Assembly (NCBI GenBank): GCA_947499565.1
Contig: CANMOV010000003.1
Coordinates: 558,001 to 622,000 of the forward strand
DNA: 64,000 nt
Source of the DNA: an uncultured Croceitalea sp.
Lineage (GTDB): Bacteria > Bacteroidota > Bacteroidia > Flavobacteriales > Flavobacteriaceae
Direction of reading: 5' to 3'
Numbering within the stretch: position 1 is the stretch's first letter; each line of letters opens with the position of its first letter. The notes below the pieces were generated by a model, which did no database searches, was not told the origin of the DNA, and saw nothing but the letters and a program-made list of their open reading frames with translations. Positions 34,100 through 43,532 of the stretch are shown in pieces. The position numbers and the translations under genes were made by a program.

Positions 34100-34294
34100 T
34101 TACGAGTTTTCACCCGTTTTATCCTCCAGTTTTTCATCTTCTTTAGAAGCATCCTTAAATTCTTTGATACCGCTACCTAAACCTCGCATTAATTCAGGAA
34201 TTTTCTTGCCGCCAAACAATAAGAGAATACATAAAACGATAATAGCAATCTGCCAAGGACCTACTAAACCAAGAAATATATTTTGAGCAATCAT
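34100..34294 (-). CDS. tatA: Twin-arginine translocase subunit TatA/TatE
   Basis: A 64-residue protein with one N-terminal transmembrane helix, the hinge [23 protein letters not shown] (family consensus FGxxKLPEL..GLGxxIxxFK) and an acidic-basic amphipathic tail. TatA oligomers form the passage for folded proteins exported by the Tat route. No tatC or tatB lies nearby. It is divergent from the M23 peptidase gene, with 167 bases between the two starts. Confidence 0.93.
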   Translation of the reverse strand: MIAQNIFLGLVGPWQIAIIVLCILLLFGGKKIPELMRGLGSGIKEFKDASKEDEKLEDKTGENS

Positions 34295-34461
34295 AATTAC
34301 AGCTTTTTAAATAGAGAGTAAAAGTACAAAAAAAGAAGACGCACTTATTTTTGTTAACGTAAAATTGCCTTAAGAATTGTTGTATTTATTTATTTCCTAA
34401 AAATTTCACAATTTTAAAGTGATAATGCTCATATTAAAATCTAAGATTATATTTGTCTATT

Positions 34462-35331
34462 ATGGCCAAAAAACAAAAAAAAGGCAAAGAAATAAAACGA
34501 AAGTTACTCCATAAGTATCGCTTGGTGATACTTAACGAAAGTACTTTTGAAGAAAAAATATCATTTAAACTTAGCCGTCTTAATGTTTTTGTTACTGGAA
34601 CGCTGTTTATTATAGTATTAATAGGGCTTACCACACTTTTAGTTGCATTTACTCCCTTAAGAGAATACATACCTGGCTACTCATCTACGCGATTAAAAAG
34701 ACAAGCTACAGAATTAACTTATAAGACAGACTCTTTGGTCACTGTTTTGGAATATACCAATAAGTATTTAGAAAATGTTCGCCTTGTTTTGCGAGGAGAT
34801 GTTGAAAATAATGAAATAAATAGAGATTCTTTATTTGAAAAATTTAAGTTGGACCCTTCCACAATTGATTTAAAACCGATTAGGGAAGACCTTGCTTTAA
34901 GGGAACAAGTTGAACTTGAAGATAAGTATAACCTATTTGAACGAAATATTAGTAACAACGGAGAAACGCTGTTTTCCCCAATTAGCGGAACAATAACCCA
35001 AAGTTACGATTTGCAGAAAAAGCACTATGCTACAGATATTGTTGCGCCAAAAGACACGCCAGTTAAATCTGCTGCTGACGGCACTGTTATTTTTGCAGAA
35101 TGGACATCTGATACAGGTTATGTGATTATCGTAGAACATAAAAGCGATTTAATTTCTGTTTATAAACATAATGGGGCTTTAAGTAAATCTCAAGGGGATA
35201 TTGTTAAAGCCGGCGAAGTAATCGCTGCAGTGGGAAATACGGGTGAATTAACAACAGGTCCTCATCTACATTTTGAGTTATGGAGAAAAGGAAAGCCTTT
35301 AAACGCTCAAGATTACATCGATTTTAACTAA
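34462..35331 (+). CDS. Membrane-anchored M23 (LytM-type) peptidoglycan endopeptidase
   Basis: A 289-residue protein starting at the ATG at 34462. An in-frame TTG at 34453 lies within a TATATTTG promoter-like element and is unlikely to be the start. One transmembrane helix (about 42-65) is followed by a coiled region and a C-terminal M23 domain with HYATDIVAP (first zinc ligands) and GPHLHFELW (HxH motif), all present, so it should be active. It lies 5 bases upstream of the GH3-family gene. A role in cell-wall cutting or divisome control is inferred from the family. Confidence 0.9.
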   Translation: MAKKQKKGKEIKRKLLHKYRLVILNESTFEEKISFKLSRLNVFVTGTLFIIVLIGLTTLLVAFTPLREYIPGYSSTRLKRQATELTYKTDSLVTVLEYTNKYLENVRLVLRGDVENNEINRDSLFEKFKLDPSTIDLKPIREDLALREQVELEDKYNLFERNISNNGETLFSPISGTITQSYDLQKKHYATDIVAPKDTPVKSAADGTVIFAEWTSDTGYVIIVEHKSDLISVYKHNGALSKSQGDIVKAGEVIAAVGNTGELTTGPHLHFELWRKGKPLNAQDYIDFN

Positions 35332-35336
35332 CATTC

Positions 35337-36830
35337 ATGTCTCTAAAATCTGTTGCTGCCAAAATTTTTGCAAAAAGAATAGCAAAAAAAAATACCAAAT
35401 GGATTTTAAATCCACATAAAGCTCAAGATGAGGTTTTTAAGACTCTTGTTGCTTCTGCTTTGAATACTCAGTTTGGTAAAGACCATGATTTTAATTCTAT
35501 AAAAACACATAACGATTTTGTAAAGCATGTACCTATTAGAGACTATGAAGAACTAAAAGGTTATGTCGAAAAAATTATTGAAGGAGCGAGTGATGTATTA
35601 TGGCCTGGAAAGCCAATTTACTTTGCGAAAACATCTGGAACTACTTCTGGAGCTAAGTATATTCCTATTACCGAAAGCTCAATTAAAAATCAGGTAGAAG
35701 CTTCTAGAAATGCAATCCTAAACTACATTCATGAAACCGGAAATGCAGATTTTGTAAATGGAAAGATGATTTTTCTTCAAGGAAGTCCTGTTTTGGAAGA
35801 GAAAAATGGAATTAAATTAGGTAGGCTCTCCGGAATATCTGCACATTATGTTCCAAGTTACCTTCAAAAAAACCGTTTGCCAAGTTGGGAAACCAATTGC
35901 ATTGAAGATTGGGAAACCAAAGTGAATGAAATTATTAAAGAAACCCAAAATGAAGATATGTCTGTGATTGCGGGGATTCCTTCTTGGGTTCAAATGTATT
36001 TTGAAAAGTTAAATTCAAAAACAGGTAAGAAAGTAGGAGACCTTTTTGAAAATTTTCAACTGTTTATTTATGGAGGCGTTAATTATGAGCCCTACCGAGC
36101 AAAATTTGAAAGTTTAATAGGGCGTAAGGTAGATAGTATAGAACTCTTTCCAGCAAGCGAGGGCTTTTTTGCATATCAAGATTCGCAGAAAGAAAAAGGA
36201 ATGCTATTGCTTTTAAATTCTGGAATTTTCTATGAATTTGTTAAAGCAGATGATTTTTTCTCAGAAAACCCAGAACGAATTACCATAAAAGATGTGGAAT
36301 TAGAGGTTAATTATGCAATGATAATTAGCACAGACGCGGGTTTATGGGGCTATAATTTAGGAGATACCGTTCAGTTTATTTCTTTAAGGCCTTATAAAGT
36401 AATAGTATCTGGACGAATAAAACATTTTATTTCCGCCTTTGGCGAACATGTTATTGCTAAAGAAGTTGAAGAAGCCATGCGACAAGCTATCGAAGTTACA
36501 GATGCTGAGGTTTCTGAGTTTACTGTTGCTCCAGAAACTACACCGAAAGAAGGCTTGCCTTATCATGAATGGTTTGTAGAATTCGAAAGAGCGCCATCAG
36601 ATATGGATAAGTTTTGTGAAACACTGGATTTGGTAATGCAAAAACAGAATAGCTACTATTTTGATTTGATTGACGGGAAAATATTGCAGCAACTACAAAT
36701 AGCACAAGTTTCTAAGGGTGGTTTTCAGAACTATATGAAATCTTTAGGCAAATTAGGAGGTCAAAATAAAGTGCAACGCTTATCTAATGATAGGAAAGTA
36801 GCAAATGCCTTGCAGCCATTTATTTTATAA
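35337..36830 (+). CDS. GH3 family acyl-adenylate-forming protein
   Basis: A 497-residue homologue of plant GH3 acyl-acid-amido synthetases, in the ANL adenylating superfamily. The ATP-binding motif reads AKTSGTTSGAKYIPIT (near residue 97), followed by LFPASEGFF (near 265) and the TDAGLWGYNLGD and VSGRIKHFISAFGEHV motifs (near 330-370), all characteristic of GH3. These enzymes activate a carboxylate and couple it to an amine. The bacterial substrate is unknown. It lies between the M23 peptidase and the next gene with 5-6 base gaps, suggesting an operon. Confidence 0.9.
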   Translation: MSLKSVAAKIFAKRIAKKNTKWILNPHKAQDEVFKTLVASALNTQFGKDHDFNSIKTHNDFVKHVPIRDYEELKGYVEKIIEGASDVLWPGKPIYFAKTSGTTSGAKYIPITESSIKNQVEASRNAILNYIHETGNADFVNGKMIFLQGSPVLEEKNGIKLGRLSGISAHYVPSYLQKNRLPSWETNCIEDWETKVNEIIKETQNEDMSVIAGIPSWVQMYFEKLNSKTGKKVGDLFENFQLFIYGGVNYEPYRAKFESLIGRKVDSIELFPASEGFFAYQDSQKEKGMLLLLNSGIFYEFVKADDFFSENPERITIKDVELEVNYAMIISTDAGLWGYNLGDTVQFISLRPYKVIVSGRIKHFISAFGEHVIAKEVEEAMRQAIEVTDAEVSEFTVAPETTPKEGLPYHEWFVEFERAPSDMDKFCETLDLVMQKQNSYYFDLIDGKILQQLQIAQVSKGGFQNYMKSLGKLGGQNKVQRLSNDRKVANALQPFIL

Positions 36831-36890
36831 GTAGTATTGACCCGATTTACTTTTGAGCGAATTTCCATGTACTTTTGTAAAGAAGTCGAT

Positions 36891-38576
36891 ATGGGTACAA
36901 AAATCAAAGAAACTACAAGAGCTCAAGAATCCACAAACGCAATTGAGCGCTTATATATTACTATGCGCCACCTATTAAACAGGGGGTTTTATAAGCCGTC
37001 TGGGGTATCTGGCAATGCACTGCGTAGCGCACTACTTTCTTTAAGACCAGAAATTTATGGCTCTATTGCAGAAGAGAAAGCGGAATTAAGCGGTTTAATA
37101 TATGTCTTAGAAAGACTTCCAATTGGTATTGAAGAATGTCGCTTTATTAATTTGACTTCTGATGAAGGGTTTTCAAAATCACACTTAAAACCAATTGTAC
37201 CTCCAAAAAGAAGAAGAAACTGTTATCGTATTGATGACGAACAAATGAATATTGAGATTACGAGGGGGCGTTCAGATATCTACGATATTTTAACGCACCT
37301 TACTTTTCTATATGTAGAATCTGGTAAAATCTGTGACCGAGTATTGGTTGAAGATGGAAAAGCTACAGTTCGTGATTGGGATAAAATGATAGAGTTTGTT
37401 CTGAAGGATGAAAAAACAGAAGCAGAAAGAGAGGTTGCTTTAATTCATGCTGCCAATATTTTAGGAAGGTCATTTGATGAAGTTTCCGAAATACATGATA
37501 GTTTAAAAACCAAAGACAAGCCAGACCGATTTTTAAATATTGTGTATTGGTTAGGGAAGTTGGCGATTGAAGAAGAAACTACGGGAAATAAGAGAACAAT
37601 TACCTTTACACCGCTGCTTAGGGAGAGAATAGGTCATCATATTCATGGAGAGCGTTGGGCAGAGACCATAAAAGAAACCTTAAAAAAGAATAGTCTTTTA
37701 GAACGTCCAATCCATATCATAAGTGCAAATATGCACAGCGTAATGAATTCTTTATTTGCTAAAAAAGCATTAAAAAAGGAATTTCCAGACACTAATTCCT
37801 TAGATATTTATGAGACGCTCAGTTCTTCTGCGAATAAAGATTTAAGGAAAAAAGTAATAGATCTGGCAACAAAAAATGGAATGATTTATATAGACGATAA
37901 ATCAGGAGCCAATATAGATGTTCAGATTTTTGATATGGCAAAAGCAAGCAAAGCAGCATGCTGTTACGATTTCCCAGATGATAAACCGGAGGTAGAAAAA
38001 CCTGTTATATTTGTAATGGATTATGCCTTTGGAGAGCAAGCTTATGAAACAATTGATGAGTTGCTTAAGCCCTATGAAGTTAATGGCAAGAAATTGTTTT
38101 TAAATGTAGATTCAGTATCCATAATGGGTAAAGCAGGTATTCTAGAAGGAGGTAAAGGAGATTTAATGATTCCTTCTGCACATATTTTTGAAGGTTCTGC
38201 AGACAACTATCCATTTACAAATGAACTATGTGCGAAGGACTTTGAAGGTTATGGATTAAAAGTGGTTGAAGGAGCAATGGTAACTGTCTTAGGAACATCG
38301 CTTCAGAATAAAGATATTTTACAATTCTTTTATGACTCTACTTGGAATGTAATTGGTTTAGAAATGGAAGGTGTGCATTACCAAAAAGCAATACAATCTG
38401 CATCGCGAATAAGAAAGAGTATAAAGAAAGACGTAAAAGTAAGGTATGCCTACTATGCTTCGGATAATCCATTAGAAACAGGAAGCACATTGGCATCTGG
38501 GGGATTGGGCACTACAGGAGTAAAACCTACATATTTAATTACAGATAAAATTTTGGAACAACTTTTTAGCAACTAA
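36891..38576 (+). CDS. Conserved Bacteroidota protein with nucleoside-phosphorylase-like C-terminus (possibly DUF6909)
   Basis: A 561-residue protein if started at the ATG at 36891 (MGTKIKETTRAQEST). Upstream TTG (36837) and ATG (36867) are also in frame, but two -7-like TACTTTTG sequences (36848 and 36870) lie there, arguing for the later start. The N-terminal half is helical (NAIERLYITMRHLLNRGFY). The C-terminal half has alternating strands and helices and a GLEMEGVHY motif near residue 495, reminiscent of the EMEA segment of purine nucleoside phosphorylases. It may be what is catalogued as DUF6909. It ends 2 bases before the Wzz-like gene. Function unknown. Confidence 0.7.
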   Translation: MGTKIKETTRAQESTNAIERLYITMRHLLNRGFYKPSGVSGNALRSALLSLRPEIYGSIAEEKAELSGLIYVLERLPIGIEECRFINLTSDEGFSKSHLKPIVPPKRRRNCYRIDDEQMNIEITRGRSDIYDILTHLTFLYVESGKICDRVLVEDGKATVRDWDKMIEFVLKDEKTEAEREVALIHAANILGRSFDEVSEIHDSLKTKDKPDRFLNIVYWLGKLAIEEETTGNKRTITFTPLLRERIGHHIHGERWAETIKETLKKNSLLERPIHIISANMHSVMNSLFAKKALKKEFPDTNSLDIYETLSSSANKDLRKKVIDLATKNGMIYIDDKSGANIDVQIFDMAKASKAACCYDFPDDKPEVEKPVIFVMDYAFGEQAYETIDELLKPYEVNGKKLFLNVDSVSIMGKAGILEGGKGDLMIPSAHIFEGSADNYPFTNELCAKDFEGYGLKVVEGAMVTVLGTSLQNKDILQFFYDSTWNVIGLEMEGVHYQKAIQSASRIRKSIKKDVKVRYAYYASDNPLETGSTLASGGLGTTGVKPTYLITDKILEQLFSN

Positions 38577-38578
38577 TA

Positions 38579-39556
38579 ATGGCAGATAATAACAATTCTG
38601 AAGAGATAGATTTGGGACAATTATTCCAAATGATAGAGAAAGGATTTAAAAAAGTGTTAACAAGCTTTCTACGAGTATTTCTCTACTTAAAGAAAAACAT
38701 ATTTATTATTGGGGGGTTAGCAATAATAGGTTTAGCAATAGGATATGGTCTAAATAAAATGACCTCTAAGGAACTTAAAACAGAGGTAATTGTTAAGCCT
38801 AATATGGAAAGTAAAAATTATTTGTATGACGTTGTAAATGAAGTACAAGCAAATATTAAGGCAAAGGACACTTCTTTTTTTAATAGTATTGGAATAAATG
38901 ATATAGACTTTAAGAGATTAAGAGTTGAAATTTCTAGAGTAGAGAGTAGTTCTAGCCCTGAAAGTGATTTGAAATACTTGGAGTTGCTCCAAAGTTTTGA
39001 AAATACAGGAACCATTTCCGACATATTAAGAGCTGAACTGCTAAACAAAAGCTCTTTTAATCACAGAATCTCTTTTTTTTATAGCGATTCTGATTCAGGG
39101 CAAAGATTTGCTAAATCTATCATAGAGTATATAAATACCAATGAGTATTTTGACGGGCTCATAGAAATTAATAGAACTAATTCAAAAAATAGAATATCGG
39201 AAAACAGAATACTTTTAAAACAAGTAGATGAGTTAATCGCTAACTATTCCAAAAAAATGGCTCAAGATGACTTTCTAGATGGTAATGATAGGATAATATT
39301 GGATAGCAAAGAACATATCGATATTACAGGGCTTTTTGATTTGAAAAATGATTTAATCAAAGATATCGAGGCAAAAAAAGTGGAATTGCTAAAACAAACG
39401 GATTCTGTTAAAGTAATCAACTTTGGAAAATCACAACAGATCCAAAGACCTTTTTTTACAAGGAAGATAGTTTTAATTCCATTAGTATTAGTGGGAATCT
39501 TCTTTTTGATTTCAATTTTAAAGCATCTTAACAGGAAGGCAGCTGAAATAGGTTAG
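38579..39556 (+). CDS. Wzz-like chain-length determinant protein
   Basis: A 325-residue inner-membrane protein with a cytoplasmic start, a first membrane helix (about 41-60), a long periplasmic helical region, and a C-terminal helix (about 297-315). This is the topology of polysaccharide co-polymerases that set glycan chain length. The usual Pro-rich motif before the second helix is reduced to QIQRPFFTRK. It opens the polysaccharide locus, which supports the assignment. No tyrosine-kinase domain is attached. Confidence 0.78.
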   Translation: MADNNNSEEIDLGQLFQMIEKGFKKVLTSFLRVFLYLKKNIFIIGGLAIIGLAIGYGLNKMTSKELKTEVIVKPNMESKNYLYDVVNEVQANIKAKDTSFFNSIGINDIDFKRLRVEISRVESSSSPESDLKYLELLQSFENTGTISDILRAELLNKSSFNHRISFFYSDSDSGQRFAKSIIEYINTNEYFDGLIEINRTNSKNRISENRILLKQVDELIANYSKKMAQDDFLDGNDRIILDSKEHIDITGLFDLKNDLIKDIEAKKVELLKQTDSVKVINFGKSQQIQRPFFTRKIVLIPLVLVGIFFLISILKHLNRKAAEIG

Positions 39557-39583
39557 TAATGTAAGAATTTAAAGAATAACTAA

Positions 39584-40627
39584 ATGAACATTTTGATAAC
39601 TGGAGGTGCTGGATTTATAGGATCTCATGTGGTTAGAAGGTTTGTAACCACTTATCCTAATTACCACATATATAATTTGGATGCCCTCACATATGCTGGT
39701 AATCTAGAGAACCTTAAAGATATAGAGAAAGCTTCGAATTATAAGTTTTTAAAAGGAGATATTGTAGATGAAGCCTTTATTTTTGAAATATTTAAAGAAT
39801 ATCGTTTTGATGGGGTTATTCATTTAGCGGCGGAATCTCATGTAGACCGCTCAATAAAAGACCCACTTGCATTTGTAAAAACCAATGTTATTGGAACCGT
39901 AAATCTATTGAATGCGGCTAAAGAATTTTGGAAGGATGACATAGAAGAGAAAAGATTTTATCATGTAAGTACGGATGAGGTTTATGGGTCTTTAGGTCAA
40001 ATAGGGCTTTTTACGGAAACCACTTCTTATGACCCGAATTCACCTTATTCTGCATCAAAAGCTAGCTCTGACCACTTTGTAAGGGCATATGGGGAAACGT
40101 ATAATCTACCTTATGTTATAACAAATTGCTCCAATAATTATGGGCCTAACCACTTTCCTGAAAAATTAATCCCTCTTTTTATAAATAACATCATTGAGGG
40201 GAAATCCCTTCCTGTTTACGGAGATGGAAAATATACTCGTGATTGGTTATTTGTTGAAGACCATGCAACTGCCATAGACTTAGTTTTTCATAAAGGGAAT
40301 AACCACGAAACCTATAATATTGGTGGATTTAATGAATGGCAAAATATTGAATTGGTACAATTACTTTGTCAAATTATGGATGGGAAACTTGGTAAGCCAG
40401 CTGGATTTTCAGAGAAATTAATAGAATATGTAAAAGATCGCCCAGGCCATGATTTAAGATATGCTATAGATGCCAATAAAATAAACAAAGAGTTGGGGTG
40501 GAAGCCCTCCGTTACCTTTGAGCAAGGATTAGAGAGAACTGTTGATTGGTTTCTTCAAAACAAAGAATGGTTATCACGTGTTACTTCTGGTGAATATCAG
40601 GAGTATTACAATAAAATGTATTCATAA
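39584..40627 (+). CDS. rfbB: dTDP-glucose 4,6-dehydratase
   Basis: A 347-residue short-chain dehydrogenase/reductase, the second step of dTDP-L-rhamnose synthesis. The NAD-binding motif GGAGFIGSH is at residues 7-15; the active-site STDEVYG (near 130) and YSASK (near 158) motifs and NCSNNYGP are intact. The order rfbB-rfbA-rfbC-rfbD with 0-13 base spacing indicates a single operon. Confidence 0.96.
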   Translation: MNILITGGAGFIGSHVVRRFVTTYPNYHIYNLDALTYAGNLENLKDIEKASNYKFLKGDIVDEAFIFEIFKEYRFDGVIHLAAESHVDRSIKDPLAFVKTNVIGTVNLLNAAKEFWKDDIEEKRFYHVSTDEVYGSLGQIGLFTETTSYDPNSPYSASKASSDHFVRAYGETYNLPYVITNCSNNYGPNHFPEKLIPLFINNIIEGKSLPVYGDGKYTRDWLFVEDHATAIDLVFHKGNNHETYNIGGFNEWQNIELVQLLCQIMDGKLGKPAGFSEKLIEYVKDRPGHDLRYAIDANKINKELGWKPSVTFEQGLERTVDWFLQNKEWLSRVTSGEYQEYYNKMYS

Positions 40628-40640
40628 ACTCTCACAAAAA

Positions 40641-41507
40641 ATGAAAGGAATAATATTAGCTGGAGGTTCAGGAACTAGGCTCCATCCACTCACGCTATCA
40701 GTAAGTAAGCAGCTTATGCCTATTTATGATAAACCAATGATTTATTACCCTTTATCGACGTTGATGTATGCAGGGATTCAAGATATTTTAATTATTTCCA
40801 CTCCAAAAGATTTACCACTATTTAAAGATTTATTGGGTGATGGAAAAAAATATGGGTGTAGTTTTTCTTATGCGGTTCAAGAGGCGCCTAATGGATTGGC
40901 AGAAGCATTTATTATTGGTGAAGATTTTATCGGAGATGACAAGGTGGCCCTAATTCTTGGGGATAATATATTTTACGGTTCAGGTCTTGCAAAATTATTA
41001 CAATCTAACAATAATCCAGATGGTGGAATTATCTATGCTTATAGAGTTCATGACCCCGAAAGATATGGAGTAGTAGAATTTAATGAAGAGGGAAAAGCAA
41101 TAAGTATTGAAGAGAAACCAGAACAACCAAAATCCAATTATGCCGTTCCAGGAATTTACTTTTACGACAATGATGTTGTAGAAATTGCAAAAAATATCCC
41201 GCCAAGTCATAGAGGAGAACTAGAAATTACCGACGTCAATAAAGTTTATCTAAAGCGCAAAAAACTTAGCGTAAGTATATTAGACAGAGGTACTGCATGG
41301 TTAGACACAGGCACTTTTCAATCTTTGATGCAAGCGTCACAGTTTGTTGAAGTAATTGAAGAGCGTCAAGGCTTGAAAATAGGCACTATAGAGGGAGCTG
41401 CTTTTGAGATGGGATATATTGATAAAAACCAGTTTAAGATTTTGGCGGAGCCTTTGATGAAAAGTGGTTATGGTAAAAACCTGTTGGGGATTTTAAATAA
41501 AAAGTAA
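40641..41507 (+). CDS. rfbA: Glucose-1-phosphate thymidylyltransferase
   Basis: A 288-residue nucleotidyltransferase making dTDP-glucose, the first step of rhamnose synthesis. The start is the ATG at 40641 ([18 protein letters not shown]), 13 bases after rfbB; a longer frame from 40542 overlaps rfbB and is spurious. The dTTP-binding GGSGTRL motif, [26 protein letters not shown] and the EEKPE motif are all intact. Confidence 0.96.
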   Translation: MKGIILAGGSGTRLHPLTLSVSKQLMPIYDKPMIYYPLSTLMYAGIQDILIISTPKDLPLFKDLLGDGKKYGCSFSYAVQEAPNGLAEAFIIGEDFIGDDKVALILGDNIFYGSGLAKLLQSNNNPDGGIIYAYRVHDPERYGVVEFNEEGKAISIEEKPEQPKSNYAVPGIYFYDNDVVEIAKNIPPSHRGELEITDVNKVYLKRKKLSVSILDRGTAWLDTGTFQSLMQASQFVEVIEERQGLKIGTIEGAAFEMGYIDKNQFKILAEPLMKSGYGKNLLGILNKK

Positions 41508-42053
41508 ATGAATTTTATTGAAACTAAACTTTCAGGTTGTTTTATACTTGAGCCTAAGGTTTTTAACGATGAGAGAGGTTATTTTTTAGAATCCTTCAAT
41601 AAAGTACGCTTTAATAAAGGGATTGGTCAGCAAATCAATTTTGTTCAAGACAATCAGTCTTTTTCTACTAAAGGCGTAATCAGAGCAATTCATTATCAAG
41701 TTGGAGAGCATGCGCAAGCAAAATTAGTACGAGTATTATACGGTACTGTGCTTGATGTAGCAGTGGATTTAAGAAAAGACTCCCCAACTTTTGGAGAACA
41801 TGTGGCTGTGGAACTTAGCAGTGAAAACAAAAAACAGCTGTTTATCCCTAGAGGTTTCGGTCATGGTTTTGCTGTTTTATCTGATGCAGCCGAGTTTTTT
41901 TATAAATGTGATAATTATTATCATAAAGAAGCAGAAGGTGGTATAATCTATAATGATTCAAATTTGAAAATAGATTGGAACTTAGCTGTAAAAGACATTA
42001 AAGTCTCCAAAAAAGACCTAGTCTTACCCACTCTTCAAAATGCATTATTATGA
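41508..42053 (+). CDS. rfbC: dTDP-4-dehydrorhamnose 3,5-epimerase
   Basis: A 181-residue cupin epimerase. The catalytic His is in GVIRAIHYQ (near residue 63) and the conserved segment FIPRGFGHGFAVLSD lies near 113-127. It begins directly after the rfbA stop and overlaps rfbD by 4 bases (ATGA), an arrangement that couples translation. Confidence 0.96.
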   Translation: MNFIETKLSGCFILEPKVFNDERGYFLESFNKVRFNKGIGQQINFVQDNQSFSTKGVIRAIHYQVGEHAQAKLVRVLYGTVLDVAVDLRKDSPTFGEHVAVELSSENKKQLFIPRGFGHGFAVLSDAAEFFYKCDNYYHKEAEGGIIYNDSNLKIDWNLAVKDIKVSKKDLVLPTLQNALL

Positions 42054-42922
42054 AAAATATATTGGTTACAGGAGGTAATGGTCAATTAGCTACCTGTATT
42101 AGGAATATTAGCAGTAATGTGGAAGAATGCAATTTTATATTTGTTGATGTTGATGAGTTAGATATTGCCAAGAAAACAGATGTTAAGATTTTCTTCAAAA
42201 AAAATAATATTACCCACTGTATCAATTGCGCTGCTTATACAGCTGTAGATAGAGCTGAATCAGACCAGAATTTAGCAAAACGGATTAATATTACGGGAGC
42301 CAAAAACTTAGCTGAAGAATGCAAAAATAATGCTGCTACCCTAATTCATATTTCAACGGACTTTGTATTTGATGGGAAAAAGAATTCTCACTATAATGAA
42401 AAAGATAAAGAGGCCCCACTTGGAGTTTATGGCGAAACCAAATTGTTGGGAGAAAAAGAAATAGTCTCTATATTAAAAGAACATTTTATCATCAGAACCT
42501 CATGGTTATACTCTGAATATGGCCATAATTTTTTAAAAACCATGTTAAAACTTGGTGAAGAAAAAAAAATAATAAGTGTAGTCGTAGATCAGATAGGTAC
42601 ACCTACTTATGCTGGGGATTTAGCAAAAGTTATTGTCGATTTAATTATGTCTGGAAGTAGTTCGTATGGAACATATCATTATAGTAATGAAGGTGTTTCA
42701 AGTTGGTATGATTTTGCAAAGGCTATTTTCGATGAAGCAAGAATCAAAGTAAATGTAGTTCCAATAAAAACCGAAGCGTTCCCAACCCCTGCAGAAAGGC
42801 CCAGGTTCAGTGTCATGGATAAATCGAAAATTAAAAAGAAGCTTTCATTACCAATTCCCTATTGGCGTGATAGCTTGGCTATATGTCTCACTAAATTGCA
42901 AAAGGTCAATAACGATAGTTAG
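42050..42922 (+). CDS. rfbD: dTDP-4-dehydrorhamnose reductase
   Basis: A 290-residue SDR enzyme making dTDP-L-rhamnose. The GGNGQLAT nucleotide motif is at residues 7-14; CINCAAYTAVDRAE, the STDFVFDG motif and the active-site YGETK (near 131) follow. It completes the four-gene rhamnose set; a small lipoprotein gene comes 65 bases later. Confidence 0.95.
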   Translation: MKNILVTGGNGQLATCIRNISSNVEECNFIFVDVDELDIAKKTDVKIFFKKNNITHCINCAAYTAVDRAESDQNLAKRINITGAKNLAEECKNNAATLIHISTDFVFDGKKNSHYNEKDKEAPLGVYGETKLLGEKEIVSILKEHFIIRTSWLYSEYGHNFLKTMLKLGEEKKIISVVVDQIGTPTYAGDLAKVIVDLIMSGSSSYGTYHYSNEGVSSWYDFAKAIFDEARIKVNVVPIKTEAFPTPAERPRFSVMDKSKIKKKLSLPIPYWRDSLAICLTKLQKVNNDS

Positions 42923-42987
42923 TTCTTTAACCTTGTTTTATTTAGTATTGTCAAAAGAAACTTAGAAAATTTTTAAAAAAAAACTTT

Positions 42988-43521
42988 ATGCGAAAAATAA
43001 TATTAGTAATATGCTTTTTATCTCTCTTATGTTGTAAGAAAGGAAAGAGAGAGAATCAAACTATAAGCCCTCAAATAGAACAATTTAAACAAGCCAAACT
43101 TGAACTCATAATTGAGGTAATTGTGCAGCAAGATGATGTTTTTGAACTGTATTATTATGAGCAAGGAGAGAAAACCTTCTCTTCTCAGAATTTTGTTTAT
43201 AATAGGATTAATGGTAAAAATGAAGTTCAAGAGATTACTTTCGTTATTCCTGTTGGAATTTATCCTGAACGGTTGAGAATAGACTTAGGTAAAAATAATG
43301 AACAGGAGGAAATGTTTTTTAACGGAGCAAAACTCATATTTGGCAAAAAAGAATATGTATTCTCAAAAGAAGAGATTAACGAACAATTTAAACCAAGTAA
43401 GTTTATGTTATTTGACCCAATTACTAGATCAATAAAAACACAAAGTATTAATAATCGTTACGACCCTTACTTTTATACAATGAAAGTAAATAGTATTGTT
43501 GACTATTTAATGGAAGACTAA
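42988..43521 (+). CDS. Hypothetical lipoprotein in the polysaccharide locus
   Basis: A 177-residue protein with lipoprotein signal MRKIILVICFLSLLCC; Cys15 or Cys16 would be modified. The mature part has alternating strands (LELIIEVIVQQDDVFELYYYEQ) and could be a beta-sandwich. I do not recognise the family. It lies between rfbD and the cytidylyltransferase fusion, in the same direction, 11 bases before the latter, so it probably belongs to the locus. Confidence 0.65.
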   Translation: MRKIILVICFLSLLCCKKGKRENQTISPQIEQFKQAKLELIIEVIVQQDDVFELYYYEQGEKTFSSQNFVYNRINGKNEVQEITFVIPVGIYPERLRIDLGKNNEQEEMFFNGAKLIFGKKEYVFSKEEINEQFKPSKFMLFDPITRSIKTQSINNRYDPYFYTMKVNSIVDYLMED

Positions 43522-43532
43522 AAATTGTTTAA

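Noticed and set aside
40571-40586. CACGTG core near the end of rfbB as a parS site
   Set aside because: Both half-sites match poorly (GTTAT and TTACT), so only the hexamer is shared.
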